Assembly (NCBI GenBank): GCA_003536295.1
Contig: DPZQ01000232.1
Coordinates: forward strand, 1 to 6,178
Direction: 5' to 3'
DNA: 6,178 nt
DNA from: Rhodobacter sp.
GTDB taxonomy: Bacteria > Pseudomonadota > Alphaproteobacteria > Rhodobacterales > Rhodobacteraceae
Of this stretch, positions 1-6,002 are shown piece after piece. A model generated the notes under the pieces. That model was not told where the DNA came from, searched no databases, and saw only the letters and a list, made by a program, of their open reading frames with translations. Positions within the stretch are counted from its first letter, which is position 1, and every line of letters starts with the position of its first letter. Made by a program: the position numbers and the translations under genes.

Positions 1-927
1 GCGGGCACAAGTTGGCTTGATCCCGGAAAACGCGATTGGTCCGATGACTGTTTGCAAGCTACGGGCCTGACACGGGCACAAATGCCCCGCTTGGTCGAGG
101 GGGCCGAAGTCTCGGGACAGCTGCGCGATGTTTTGGCCGAACGCTGGCGTCTACCCAAATCGGTGATTGTCGCGGGCGGTGGTGGCGATAATGCCGCCGC
201 AGCCGTGGGCGTGGGCGTGGTGCGTGCGGGTGAAGCTTTGGTGTCTTTGGGAACATCGGGGGTGTTATTTGCCGCCAACGACCGTTATCAACCTGCTGCC
301 GAAACAGCCGTCCACAGTTTTTGTCACGCCGTTCCAAACACATGGCACCAAATGGGCGTGATCTTGTCTGCGAGTGATGCTTTGAATTGGTATGGCAACT
401 TTGTTGGGCAAGATGCCCAAATGTTAACGCAAGAACTAGGTGTCCTAAAGCCTCCTACAAAAACAGCGTTTCTACCCTATTTGGGCGGCGAGCGTACGCC
501 GCTAAACTCAGCTCTCGTACGGGGCGCTTTTGTCGGGCTCGAGCATGCTACTGACCGCGCAGCAGGCACCCGCGCCGTTCTTGAAGGGGTGACCTACGCT
601 CTGCTGGACTGTAAAAATGCCCTTGCTGCCACGGGCACAAAACTGGACAGCTTGATTGCAGTCGGAGGTGGGGCAAATTCGACGTATTGGCTTTCGGCCA
701 TCGCTACGGCCCTGGATATCGCCGTAAAAGTCCCTGAGCAGGGTGATTTTGGTGCGGCCTATGGTGCTGCACGGTTAGCTATTATGGCGGACACTGGTCA
801 GGGTAGCGAGATCGCAACTGAACCGCCGATTTCTGCGGTAATCGAACCTGTTTACGAGCTTACCCAAGCTTATGCTGCCGGCTATGATCGTTTTCGTGCA
901 GCGCAATCAGTGATTTTAACACTTTAA
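1..927 (+). CDS. xylB: Xylulokinase, C-terminal part (5' end outside window)
   Basis: FGGY-family sugar kinase that phosphorylates D-xylulose with ATP to D-xylulose 5-phosphate in the cytoplasm, the second step of isomerase-type xylose catabolism. The frame is open from base 1; the first visible residues (AGTSWLDPGKRDWSDDCL) are typical of XylB just before domain II, so the TTG at 52 is not the start. 308 residues are visible; against the E. coli enzyme (about 484 aa) roughly the first 170 are missing. Visible landmarks, numbered within the fragment: GGGGDNAAAAVGVG with the probable catalytic-base Asp at residue 63 (codon 187-189, equivalent to E. coli D233), SLGTSG at 82-87, HSFCHA, LPYLGGERTP around 158-167, and the nucleotide-binding GGGANSTYW at 222-230. 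Stop TAA 925-927 lies 15 bases before xylA, so the two are very likely one operon. The truncation is only the window edge. The specificity call rests on overall resemblance to XylB and on the adjacent xylA. Confidence 0.95.
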   Translation, partial: AGTSWLDPGKRDWSDDCLQATGLTRAQMPRLVEGAEVSGQLRDVLAERWRLPKSVIVAGGGGDNAAAAVGVGVVRAGEALVSLGTSGVLFAANDRYQPAAETAVHSFCHAVPNTWHQMGVILSASDALNWYGNFVGQDAQMLTQELGVLKPPTKTAFLPYLGGERTPLNSALVRGAFVGLEHATDRAAGTRAVLEGVTYALLDCKNALAATGTKLDSLIAVGGGANSTYWLSAIATALDIAVKVPEQGDFGAAYGAARLAIMADTGQGSEIATEPPISAVIEPVYELTQAYAAGYDRFRAAQSVILTL

Positions 928-942
928 TCCAAAGGTTCTTAG

Positions 943-2244
943 ATGACCGACTTTTTTGCCAATATCCCGACCATCACCTATGAGGGGCCCAGCTCGACCA
1001 ATGAATTCGCCTTTCGTCATTATAACCCTGACGAGGTGATCTTGGGCAAACCGATGGCGGAGCATTTGCGCTTTTCTGTTGCCTATTGGCATTCTTTTGC
1101 ATGGCAAGGCGGCGATCCATTTGGGGGCCAAACCTTTGAGCGCCCTTGGTTTGGCGATGAGATTGGGCTGGCCAAACTTAAGGCTGATGTGGCCTTTGAG
1201 ATGTTTGATATTTTGGGTAATCCTTTTTACTGTTTTCATGATGCCGATGTGCGTCCTGAAGGTACGACCTTTGCCCAGTCACAACGTAATCTAGAGGAAA
1301 TGGTTGATTATCTGGCTGAAAAACAACAAAGCCATAAGGCCAGACTTCTATGGGGCACGGCAAATCTTTTTAGCCATCGCCGCTTTATGTCGGGGGCGGC
1401 CACCAATCCTGACCCTGATATTTATGCCTATGCCGCCGCCACCGTGCAGGCCAATATGGATGCTACCCTTAAGCTTGGTGGGCAAAATTATGTGCTGTGG
1501 GGCGGGCGCGAAGGTTATGAGACATTGCTCAACACTGACCTTGCCGCTGAGCGCGCCCACGCGGGCCGGTTCCTACAACAAGTAGTTGAATATAAATATA
1601 AAATTGGATTTAAAGGCGCGATTTTAATCGAGCCAAAGCCGCAAGAGCCTAGCAAACACCAATATGATTATGATGTGGCGACTGTCTATGGCTTTTTAAA
1701 AGATTTTGATTTGGAAAAAGAAGTGCAAGTGAATATCGAACAAGGTCACGCTATTTTGGCGGGTCACAGTTTTGAGCATGAGATCGCGCTTGCCACATCG
1801 CTTGGGATATTCGGATCGATTGATATGAACCGCAACGACTATCAGTCGGGGTGGGACACCGATCAATTTCCAAATAACCATGGCGAAAAAGCCTTAGCTT
1901 TTTATGAGATTTTGCGAGCAGGTGGTTACAAGACAGGTGGCACTAACTTTGATGCCAAATTGCGCCGCCAATCATTAGACCCGCAAGACCTTATCTTGGC
2001 GCATGTGGGTGGGATGGATACGTGCGCGCGCGCCCTCAAGGCGGCGGTAGCACTATTTGAGGATGGAGCGCTTGAGGAGGCACGCGCCAAGCGCTATGCG
2101 GGGTGGAAAAGTCCCGAGGCGAAAGCCATGCTTTCAGGATCACTTGATCAGGCGGCGCAAAGGGTGCGCGATCAGGGCGTGAACCCTGTGCCAAAATCAG
2201 GCGGGCAAGAGCGTTTGGAAAATCTTTGGAACCGTTTCATTTGA
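943..2244 (+). CDS. xylA: Xylose isomerase
   Basis: Cytoplasmic TIM-barrel enzyme that interconverts D-xylose and D-xylulose using two divalent metal ions; it feeds XylB, encoded just upstream. At 433 aa it matches the long (class II) xylose isomerases such as E. coli XylA (440 aa), and numbering runs two behind that enzyme. The catalytic His99/Asp102 pair is in FHDADVRPEG, and the substrate-pocket Trp137 is in LLWGTANLFSHRRFMSGAA. WGGREGYE is at 186-193. Metal ligands are all present: Glu230 (with Lys232 in IEPKPQEPSKHQYDYD), Glu266 and His269, Asp294, Asp305 and Asp307 (GWDTDQFP), and Asp337 (NFDAK). The NIEQGHAILAGHSFEHE segment has the EQGHA form I associate with rhizobial and rhodobacterial enzymes, against EVNHA in E. 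coli. Start ATG 943 follows an AAAGG ribosome binding site at 931-935 with 7-base spacing. The gene appears intact. No xylose transporter or xylR regulator is inside the window. Confidence 0.98.
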   Translation: MTDFFANIPTITYEGPSSTNEFAFRHYNPDEVILGKPMAEHLRFSVAYWHSFAWQGGDPFGGQTFERPWFGDEIGLAKLKADVAFEMFDILGNPFYCFHDADVRPEGTTFAQSQRNLEEMVDYLAEKQQSHKARLLWGTANLFSHRRFMSGAATNPDPDIYAYAAATVQANMDATLKLGGQNYVLWGGREGYETLLNTDLAAERAHAGRFLQQVVEYKYKIGFKGAILIEPKPQEPSKHQYDYDVATVYGFLKDFDLEKEVQVNIEQGHAILAGHSFEHEIALATSLGIFGSIDMNRNDYQSGWDTDQFPNNHGEKALAFYEILRAGGYKTGGTNFDAKLRRQSLDPQDLILAHVGGMDTCARALKAAVALFEDGALEEARAKRYAGWKSPEAKAMLSGSLDQAAQRVRDQGVNPVPKSGGQERLENLWNRFI

Positions 2245-2303
2245 TCGCACTTGATATGACGGGTGCGCACCTTATGTTTGTAGGGACAGGCTAAGGAAGA
2301 AAA

Positions 2304-2888
2304 ATGCAAAAGATTCAAACGCAAGGGCTGCATCACATCACCCTTATGGGGGCCGATCGGCAAACCTCGATTGATTTCTGGGAAGGCGTGCTAGGCATGC
2401 CTTTTATTTTTGAACAACCCAATCTTGATAAGCCTTCAGAGGGGCATCTTTATTTTGATCCTGGTGATGGGCGGTTGATTACGATTTTCACCAATGAAGA
2501 CCTAAAACCCGACCACAGCCGCACCTCAACCGACCAAGGGGCTGTGCATCACATTGCCTTTAACGTCAGCGCCGCAACCTTTGGCCTTGCGGTCGAGCGG
2601 TTGAAAACCCGAGGCGTGGCGGTCACAGGGCCAAAAGATCGCGGCTTTATGAATTCGATCTATTTCAAAGACCCGCTGGGCCTGATGATTGAGCTGGCCT
2701 GTTATAAGTTTGAACCGCCCCAAGGTATCACCCATGCGGCGGTTTTGATGGCGGCCCATAAGTTACGCGTTGCCAATGGGGATGATCATATTATGGACAG
2801 CCACCTTGCCGACGCAATCGAGGGGCTGGTTCTTGCCAGTCAAGCCAGCCTGTCGCAAGACCGTAGCCCCAAAAATCCATTTAACTAG
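2304..2888 (+). CDS. VOC-family metalloenzyme (glyoxalase/extradiol dioxygenase-like), single domain
   Basis: 194-residue vicinal-oxygen-chelate protein with two beta-alpha-beta-beta-beta modules. Module 1 is about residues 8-62 (GLHHITLMGADRQTSIDFW to RLITIFTNE) and module 2 about 80-135 (GAVHHIAFNV to GLMIELACYKFE). Candidate metal ligands are His11, His83 and Glu130. The position in module 1 where glyoxalase I has a Glu looks like a Thr, so the set resembles the 2-His-1-Glu iron triad of ring-cleaving dioxygenases rather than a four-ligand glyoxalase. The N-terminal half resembles the MhqO-type hydroquinone dioxygenases, but those are roughly twice as long. Residues 136-194 form a polar, probably helical tail that I cannot assign. 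Start ATG 2304 has a strong AAGGAAG site at 2293-2299. The gene lies 59 bases after xylA on the same strand and could be read through from it, though nothing ties it to xylose. Its TAG stop overlaps the rhodanese stop on the other strand. Fold call is strong; substrate is unknown. Confidence 0.85.
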   Translation: MQKIQTQGLHHITLMGADRQTSIDFWEGVLGMPFIFEQPNLDKPSEGHLYFDPGDGRLITIFTNEDLKPDHSRTSTDQGAVHHIAFNVSAATFGLAVERLKTRGVAVTGPKDRGFMNSIYFKDPLGLMIELACYKFEPPQGITHAAVLMAAHKLRVANGDDHIMDSHLADAIEGLVLASQASLSQDRSPKNPFN

Positions 2889-3274
2889 CGCGCGGTGACC
2901 ATTTCGGTGGGCAGGCCCGCCTCTGTCCAAGCGGTAAAGCCCCCGCCAATATGGGCTACATTTTCAAGCCCCATATCGGCAGCAGTTTTTGTTGCCAAGG
3001 CCGAGCGCCAACCCGATGCGCAGTAAAAGATAAACTGCTTATCAACCGCAAAAACCGCCTTGTGATAGGGGCTTTTGGGGTCGATCCAAAATTCCAACAT
3101 ACCGCGCGGGCAGTTAAAAGCACCGATGATGCGACCTTCCCGTTCAAGCTCCCGCCGGTCGCGCAAATCGATGATTTGAACGTTTTCGGGCGGCAAGGTG
3201 CTGACCTCGGCGGGAGTGAGGGTAACAATTTCTGCCGAGGCTTGGGCGATAAGCTCTTTGATGCCGATTTTCAT
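2885..3274 (-). CDS. Single-domain rhodanese (sulfurtransferase)
   Basis: 129-residue rhodanese-fold protein, probably cytoplasmic since no signal peptide or membrane segment is seen. Such proteins carry sulfane sulfur as a persulfide on a loop cysteine and pass it from thiosulfate, glutathione persulfide or similar donors to acceptors. Visible features are an entry segment TLTPAEVSTLP (18-28), IDLRDRRELEREGRIIGA (35-52) with the substrate-lining Asp/Arg cluster, and CPRGMLEFWIDPKSPYHK (55-72). The active loop CASGWRS starts at Cys85; its six-residue CxxGxR form fits a sulfurtransferase rather than a Cdc25/ArsC-like phosphatase loop. The domain closes with HIGGGFTAWTEAGLP (108-122). The start codon lies only 8 bases past the stop of the upstream GST-like gene, and its ribosome binding site overlaps that stop, so translational coupling is likely. 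The partner protein and true donor are not deducible here. Confidence 0.93.
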   Translation of the reverse strand: MKIGIKELIAQASAEIVTLTPAEVSTLPPENVQIIDLRDRRELEREGRIIGAFNCPRGMLEFWIDPKSPYHKAVFAVDKQFIFYCASGWRSALATKTAADMGLENVAHIGGGFTAWTEAGLPTEMVTAR

Positions 3275-3279
3275 AACCG

Positions 3280-3284
3280 CTCCT
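3280..3284 (-). promoter_or_regulatory. Ribosome binding site of the rhodanese gene, overlapping the GST stop codon
   Basis: On the minus strand the sequence reads TAGGAGCGGTTATG. The AGGAG shares bases with the TAG stop of the upstream GST-like gene (3283-3285) and sits 5 bases before the rhodanese ATG at 3274. This fixes the rhodanese start and means ribosomes ending the GST gene stop directly on the initiation site of the next gene. Confidence 0.75.
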
Positions 3285-4218
3285 ACAATGGGGTGATGCG
3301 ATAGCCTGATCGCGGGAAATGTACCTGCAGCGCTCCAAGATCGGCACTTTGAAGTGCTAGGGTCACACGATGGGTATCAAAGCTGGCTACCGTGCCAGTA
3401 ACGGGTGTTTCGCCCGCATCAACATCGGGGCAGATCGTAACCGTTTTTCCAAGGGTTAAGCCCTGGTGATCGCTGTCGCTTGGGGGTAGCGGCTTTGGGG
3501 AGGCACTTGCCGCGATGGCCAGCGCCTCTGATCCGCTTAGGGTAGACATATGCCCGTGGCCGATGGCTTGAATGCGCCCCTCCCAAGCGCAAAGATGCGT
3601 AAACGCTCCCAAAAACTTCGGCCCTTGGTCCCAGCGGCCCCGTAAAAACCAAATCAGATGGTAAAGATGCGCATCAATCTGCGCAGGCGCTTCGCCTGAA
3701 AGATAGCCGCGCCCATCGGCCATTTGCGCGTCAATCTCGCTGAGGTAGGCGGCCATTTGCGCCACCAAATGCGGCAATTCGCCATTGGCTTTTTGCAGAG
3801 CCTGCACCCAGTCAGGCCCCAAATAAAGTCGCCCGCGATCTTGGGCAAACTCAGGCGGTAAAGTGGCCACGCCTGAACCAAGTACGATCTTGACCGTATA
3901 GGTGAAAAGCTGCTCATCAATCAACCGGCCCAACATCCATAAAAATGCGCCGTCTTTTGTTGGAAAAAACGAAGGTGTAGGGAAGCGTTGTTCAAGCTCA
4001 TTGATGATACATTGGCTGTCACAGTAAATATCAGCACCAATTTGCATAACAGGCGTGCGCCGATAGCCCCCCGTTAGCGGCAAAAGCAACGGTTTGGGCG
4101 GCAAGCGCGGGATTTCTACCGAGTGCCAAACCAACCCCTTAATCCCCAAAGCCACCCGCACCTTTTCGGCAACGGGCGATTGAGGGTAATTGTGCAAAAT
4201 AATCTGATCTTGTGACAT
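3283..4218 (-). CDS. Glutathione S-transferase-fold protein with extra C-terminal domain
   Basis: 311-residue protein. Residues 5-80 are a thioredoxin-like GST N-domain: YPQSPVAEKVRVALGIKG with Ser14 at the usual active-site position, the cis-proline in TPVM (Pro56), and Asp67-Ser68 where GSTs bind the gamma-glutamyl part of glutathione. Residues about 90-220 are a helical GST C-domain. A low-complexity Ala/Ser/Pro linker (about 232-250) then leads to an extra segment of about 60 residues (253-309: LGKTVTICPDVDAGETPVTG, later HFPRSGYRI) that looks beta-rich and is not part of a normal GST, which would end near 210-230. Start ATG 4218 has AAGGAAG at 4224-4230 with 5-base spacing. The gene is the first of a coupled pair with the rhodanese and is transcribed divergently from the aminotransferase operon. 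Family members may act as transferases, peroxidases, dehalogenases or binding proteins; no substrate can be named. Confidence 0.87.
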   Translation of the reverse strand: MSQDQIILHNYPQSPVAEKVRVALGIKGLVWHSVEIPRLPPKPLLLPLTGGYRRTPVMQIGADIYCDSQCIINELEQRFPTPSFFPTKDGAFLWMLGRLIDEQLFTYTVKIVLGSGVATLPPEFAQDRGRLYLGPDWVQALQKANGELPHLVAQMAAYLSEIDAQMADGRGYLSGEAPAQIDAHLYHLIWFLRGRWDQGPKFLGAFTHLCAWEGRIQAIGHGHMSTLSGSEALAIAASASPKPLPPSDSDHQGLTLGKTVTICPDVDAGETPVTGTVASFDTHRVTLALQSADLGALQVHFPRSGYRITPL

Positions 4219-4344
4219 GGGCGCTTCCTTCTTTAAACTCTACATTTGGGACATTTCTTCCTAAAAGCAAGGGTGAAGCGACTTGCCAAGTCTTATGAGC
4301 TTTGACACGATCACCAAAGCTGCTTCCCTTGTTAGAAAGTCATC
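4219..4344. promoter_or_regulatory. Divergent promoter region between the GST/rhodanese and aminotransferase/sulfotransferase-like operons
   Basis: This 126-base region separates two divergent start codons, so it should hold promoters for both directions. Minus strand: TTGGCA (plus 4284-4289), a 17-base spacer, then TTTTAG (4261-4266) is a fair sigma70-type candidate. Plus strand: TTGACA at 4302-4307 is a perfect -35 element but has no convincing -10 at normal spacing; TTGCCA at 4283-4288 with CACGAT at 4306-4311 is a weaker alternative. Both the minus and the alternative plus -35 elements fall inside the palindrome at 4280-4292. The promoter calls are by eye only. Confidence 0.45.
4280..4292. 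repeat. 13-base palindrome, possible operator, in the divergent promoter region
   Basis: GACTTGCCAAGTC consists of 6-base arms GACTTG and CAAGTC around a single central C. It sits near the middle of the divergent intergenic region and covers the candidate -35 element of the GST direction and one candidate for the aminotransferase direction. That is the expected place for a repressor or activator site controlling both operons. No regulator gene is in the window, and the motif does not match an operator I recognise, so the role is an inference. Confidence 0.35.
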
Positions 4345-5271
4345 ATGTCAGAGCCCCGAACCGATCATGTCACCACCCACCAGGCAGAAGACGATGCCCG
4401 TAATGATGCGCTTATGATCTATGTAAACGGTAAAATCACGCCCAAGGCCTTGGCCACTGTGTCGGTTTATGATGCGGGGTTTATGATGGGTGACGGCGTA
4501 TGGGAGGGGCTGCGCCTTTATAACGGGGTTTGGGCCTTTTGGGACGAACATCTTGATCGCTTGTTTGAGGCGGCCAAGGCCATTGATCTTGATCTAATAC
4601 TTGACCGCGACGGTTTTAAAAAAGCGCTTTTAGACACGCAAGCGGCCAATGGCATGGCCAGCGACGCCCATGCCCGCCTGATGTTGACGCGCGGCATCAA
4701 GAACCGCCCTTTTCAACATCCAAACCTGTCGACCCAAGGGCCGACTATCGTCATCATCATGGAACATTCGTTGCCAAAAATCCCGCGTCCCATTACTTTG
4801 GCCACGGTACCACATTTGCGCGGCTTGCCTATGACGCAAGATCCTAAGCTGAACTCGCATTCCAAATTGAACTGCATTTTGGCCTGTATCGCCGCCCAAA
4901 AAGCCGGCGCGGATGAGGCTTTGATGCTAGATGTGCATGGATTTGTGAATACGACTAATGCGTGTAATTTCTTTATTGTGAAAAAGGGCGCGGTTTGGAC
5001 CAGCACGGGCGATTACTGTATGAACGGCATTACGCGGCAAAAGGTCATTGATCTGTGCCGGGACAATGATATTCCTGTTTATGAGCGTAACTTCTCGCTT
5101 GTCGATACTTATAGCGCAGATGAGGCATTTTTGACCGGCACCTTTGGTGCTCAAACCCCTGTTTCGCAAATTGATGGTCGACAAATTAGCACGGGCACAA
5201 TGGGCCCTGTGACCGAGCGTCTGCGTGGCCTTTATAAAGATCTGATCGTCCGTCACGGCGCAGGTCGGTGA
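4345..5271 (+). CDS. Fold-type IV (class IV) PLP aminotransferase, BCAT-like
   Basis: 308-residue member of the branched-chain/D-amino-acid aminotransferase fold, expected to move an amino group between an amino acid and a 2-oxo acid using pyridoxal phosphate. Visible landmarks are VYDAGFMMGDGVWEGLRLY (41-59, phosphate-binding Arg57), the HARLMLTRG strand (109-117), QDPKLNSHSKLNCILA (165-180), AGADEALMLD (187-196), GITR (228-231) and TGTFGAQTPV (264-273). Lys168 is the likely Schiff-base lysine: it aligns with the BCAT lysine with one extra residue before LN-hydrophobic-LA. Lys174 is a less likely alternative. Residue 203, where the family usually has the Glu that contacts the PLP ring nitrogen (consensus GyvsEgtxxN), is Thr in GFVNTTNACNFF. 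A 23-residue polar leader precedes MIYVNGK; I keep ATG 4345 because Met24 has no ribosome binding site, though the site before 4345 (GAAAG) is also weak. The stop overlaps the next gene. Substrate unknown; a branched-chain role should not be assumed. Confidence 0.88.
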   Translation: MSEPRTDHVTTHQAEDDARNDALMIYVNGKITPKALATVSVYDAGFMMGDGVWEGLRLYNGVWAFWDEHLDRLFEAAKAIDLDLILDRDGFKKALLDTQAANGMASDAHARLMLTRGIKNRPFQHPNLSTQGPTIVIIMEHSLPKIPRPITLATVPHLRGLPMTQDPKLNSHSKLNCILACIAAQKAGADEALMLDVHGFVNTTNACNFFIVKKGAVWTSTGDYCMNGITRQKVIDLCRDNDIPVYERNFSLVDTYSADEAFLTGTFGAQTPVSQIDGRQISTGTMGPVTERLRGLYKDLIVRHGAGR

Positions 5272-6002
5272 TGCTACAAAAAGCAAAAACAATCGCCATG
5301 TGGTCGGGTCCGCGCAATCTGTCAACGGCTTTGATGTATTCTTTTGGTGCGCGCCGCGATTGTGCGGTTTGGGACGAGCCGTTCTATGCCGCCTATCTGG
5401 CCCAAACAAACATTGATCATCCGATGCGTGTGCAAATCCTAAAAGCGCATGAGACGGACCCCGAGCTGATCGCCCAAGCCTGCGCCCAAAGGCCAAACGA
5501 CGACCAGCCGCTTTTTTACCAAAAACACATGACCTTACATATGATCAAAGAGTTTGACCGCAGCTTTATGCGCCAGTGCGACAATGTGTTTTTGATCCGA
5601 CACCCTGCTTTGGTCGTGGCCTCTTACGCGAAAAAACGTGAAGGACCCAATTTGGATGATATCGGATTCGTGCAACAGGCCCAGCTTTTTGACGAGGTGA
5701 CAGATTGGCTTGGTCATCGGCCCTTGGTTATAGACAGCCAAGATATTTTGACCAATCCGAGACAAACCTTGAGCCGACTGTGCGCCGCTTTGGATATTGA
5801 ATTTGACCCGGGAATGCTTGCTTGGCCGCAAGGCGGCCATAAGGATGATGGTGTTTGGGCCCCGCATTGGTATGGTGCGGTGCACCGGTCGCAGGGATTT
5901 GAGGCGCCAAACGCTATGGAGCCAAAGCTGGCCAAACCCTACGATGACTTAGTGGCCCAAGCCTTGCCCCATTATCAAGCTCTTGCGGCCTATAAACTTT
6001 AA
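5271..6002 (+). CDS. Sulfotransferase-like P-loop protein
   Basis: 243-residue protein with the two hallmark segments of PAPS-dependent sulfotransferases. One is an N-terminal P-loop-like segment, AMWSGPRNLSTALMYSF (9-25), equivalent to the 5'-phosphosulfate loop. The other is VFLIRHPALVVASY (106-119), with Arg110 and Ser118 at the 3'-phosphate-binding positions. Other notable motifs are DEPFYAAY (35-42), YQKHMTLHM (83-91) and DDGVWAPHWYGAVHRSQGF near 195-212. No membrane segment or signal peptide is visible. I chose ATG 5271, which overlaps the aminotransferase stop as TGATG; GTG 5268 immediately before it would add one residue. The overlap implies translational coupling. Similarity to the N-terminal half of plant aminotransferase-like fusion proteins, recalled from memory, suggests it acts with the aminotransferase. 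Whether it transfers sulfate, or uses the fold for another nucleotide-linked reaction, cannot be told from sequence. Confidence 0.83.
   Translation: MLQKAKTIAMWSGPRNLSTALMYSFGARRDCAVWDEPFYAAYLAQTNIDHPMRVQILKAHETDPELIAQACAQRPNDDQPLFYQKHMTLHMIKEFDRSFMRQCDNVFLIRHPALVVASYAKKREGPNLDDIGFVQQAQLFDEVTDWLGHRPLVIDSQDILTNPRQTLSRLCAALDIEFDPGMLAWPQGGHKDDGVWAPHWYGAVHRSQGFEAPNAMEPKLAKPYDDLVAQALPHYQALAAYKL

Noticed and set aside
1..51. Reading xylB as starting at TTG 52 or being naturally truncated
   Set aside because: The frame is open to base 1 and residues before 52 match the XylB family, so the gene simply continues beyond the window.
916..1239. 107-codon minus-strand open frame over the start of xylA
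   Set aside because: It is a shadow of the xylA frame; it shows no motif or independent ribosome binding site context that I could support.
2262..2271. GGTGCGCACC, a 10-base perfect palindrome between xylA and the VOC gene
   Set aside because: A perfect 10-base palindrome is expected several times by chance in a sequence this long, it has no loop for a useful hairpin, and no T-run follows. I see nothing to mark it as a terminator or known operator.
2822..2870. GGGGCT...AGCCCC and GGCTGG...CCAGCC inverted repeats at the end of the VOC gene
   Set aside because: These sit inside coding sequence with long loops and no following T-run in the VOC direction, so they are not convincing as an intragenic terminator.
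4302..4307. TTGACA as the definite promoter -35 of the aminotransferase operon
   Set aside because: The hexamer is perfect, but positions 16-18 bases downstream (TTCCCT/TCCCTT) do not resemble a -10 element and would put the start within about 10 bases of the ATG. I keep it only as a candidate.
70..5201. Recurring ACGGGCACAA decamer (near 71, 632 and 5192)
   Set aside because: The copies are scattered, lie in coding sequence, and encode common Thr-Gly-Thr type codon strings. There is no regular spacing or flanking symmetry to suggest a functional repeat.
4927..5496. 189-codon open frame on the minus strand across the aminotransferase/sulfotransferase-like junction
   Set aside because: It lies antisense to two genes with clear family motifs, has no recognisable domain, and its composition is that of a reversed coding frame.
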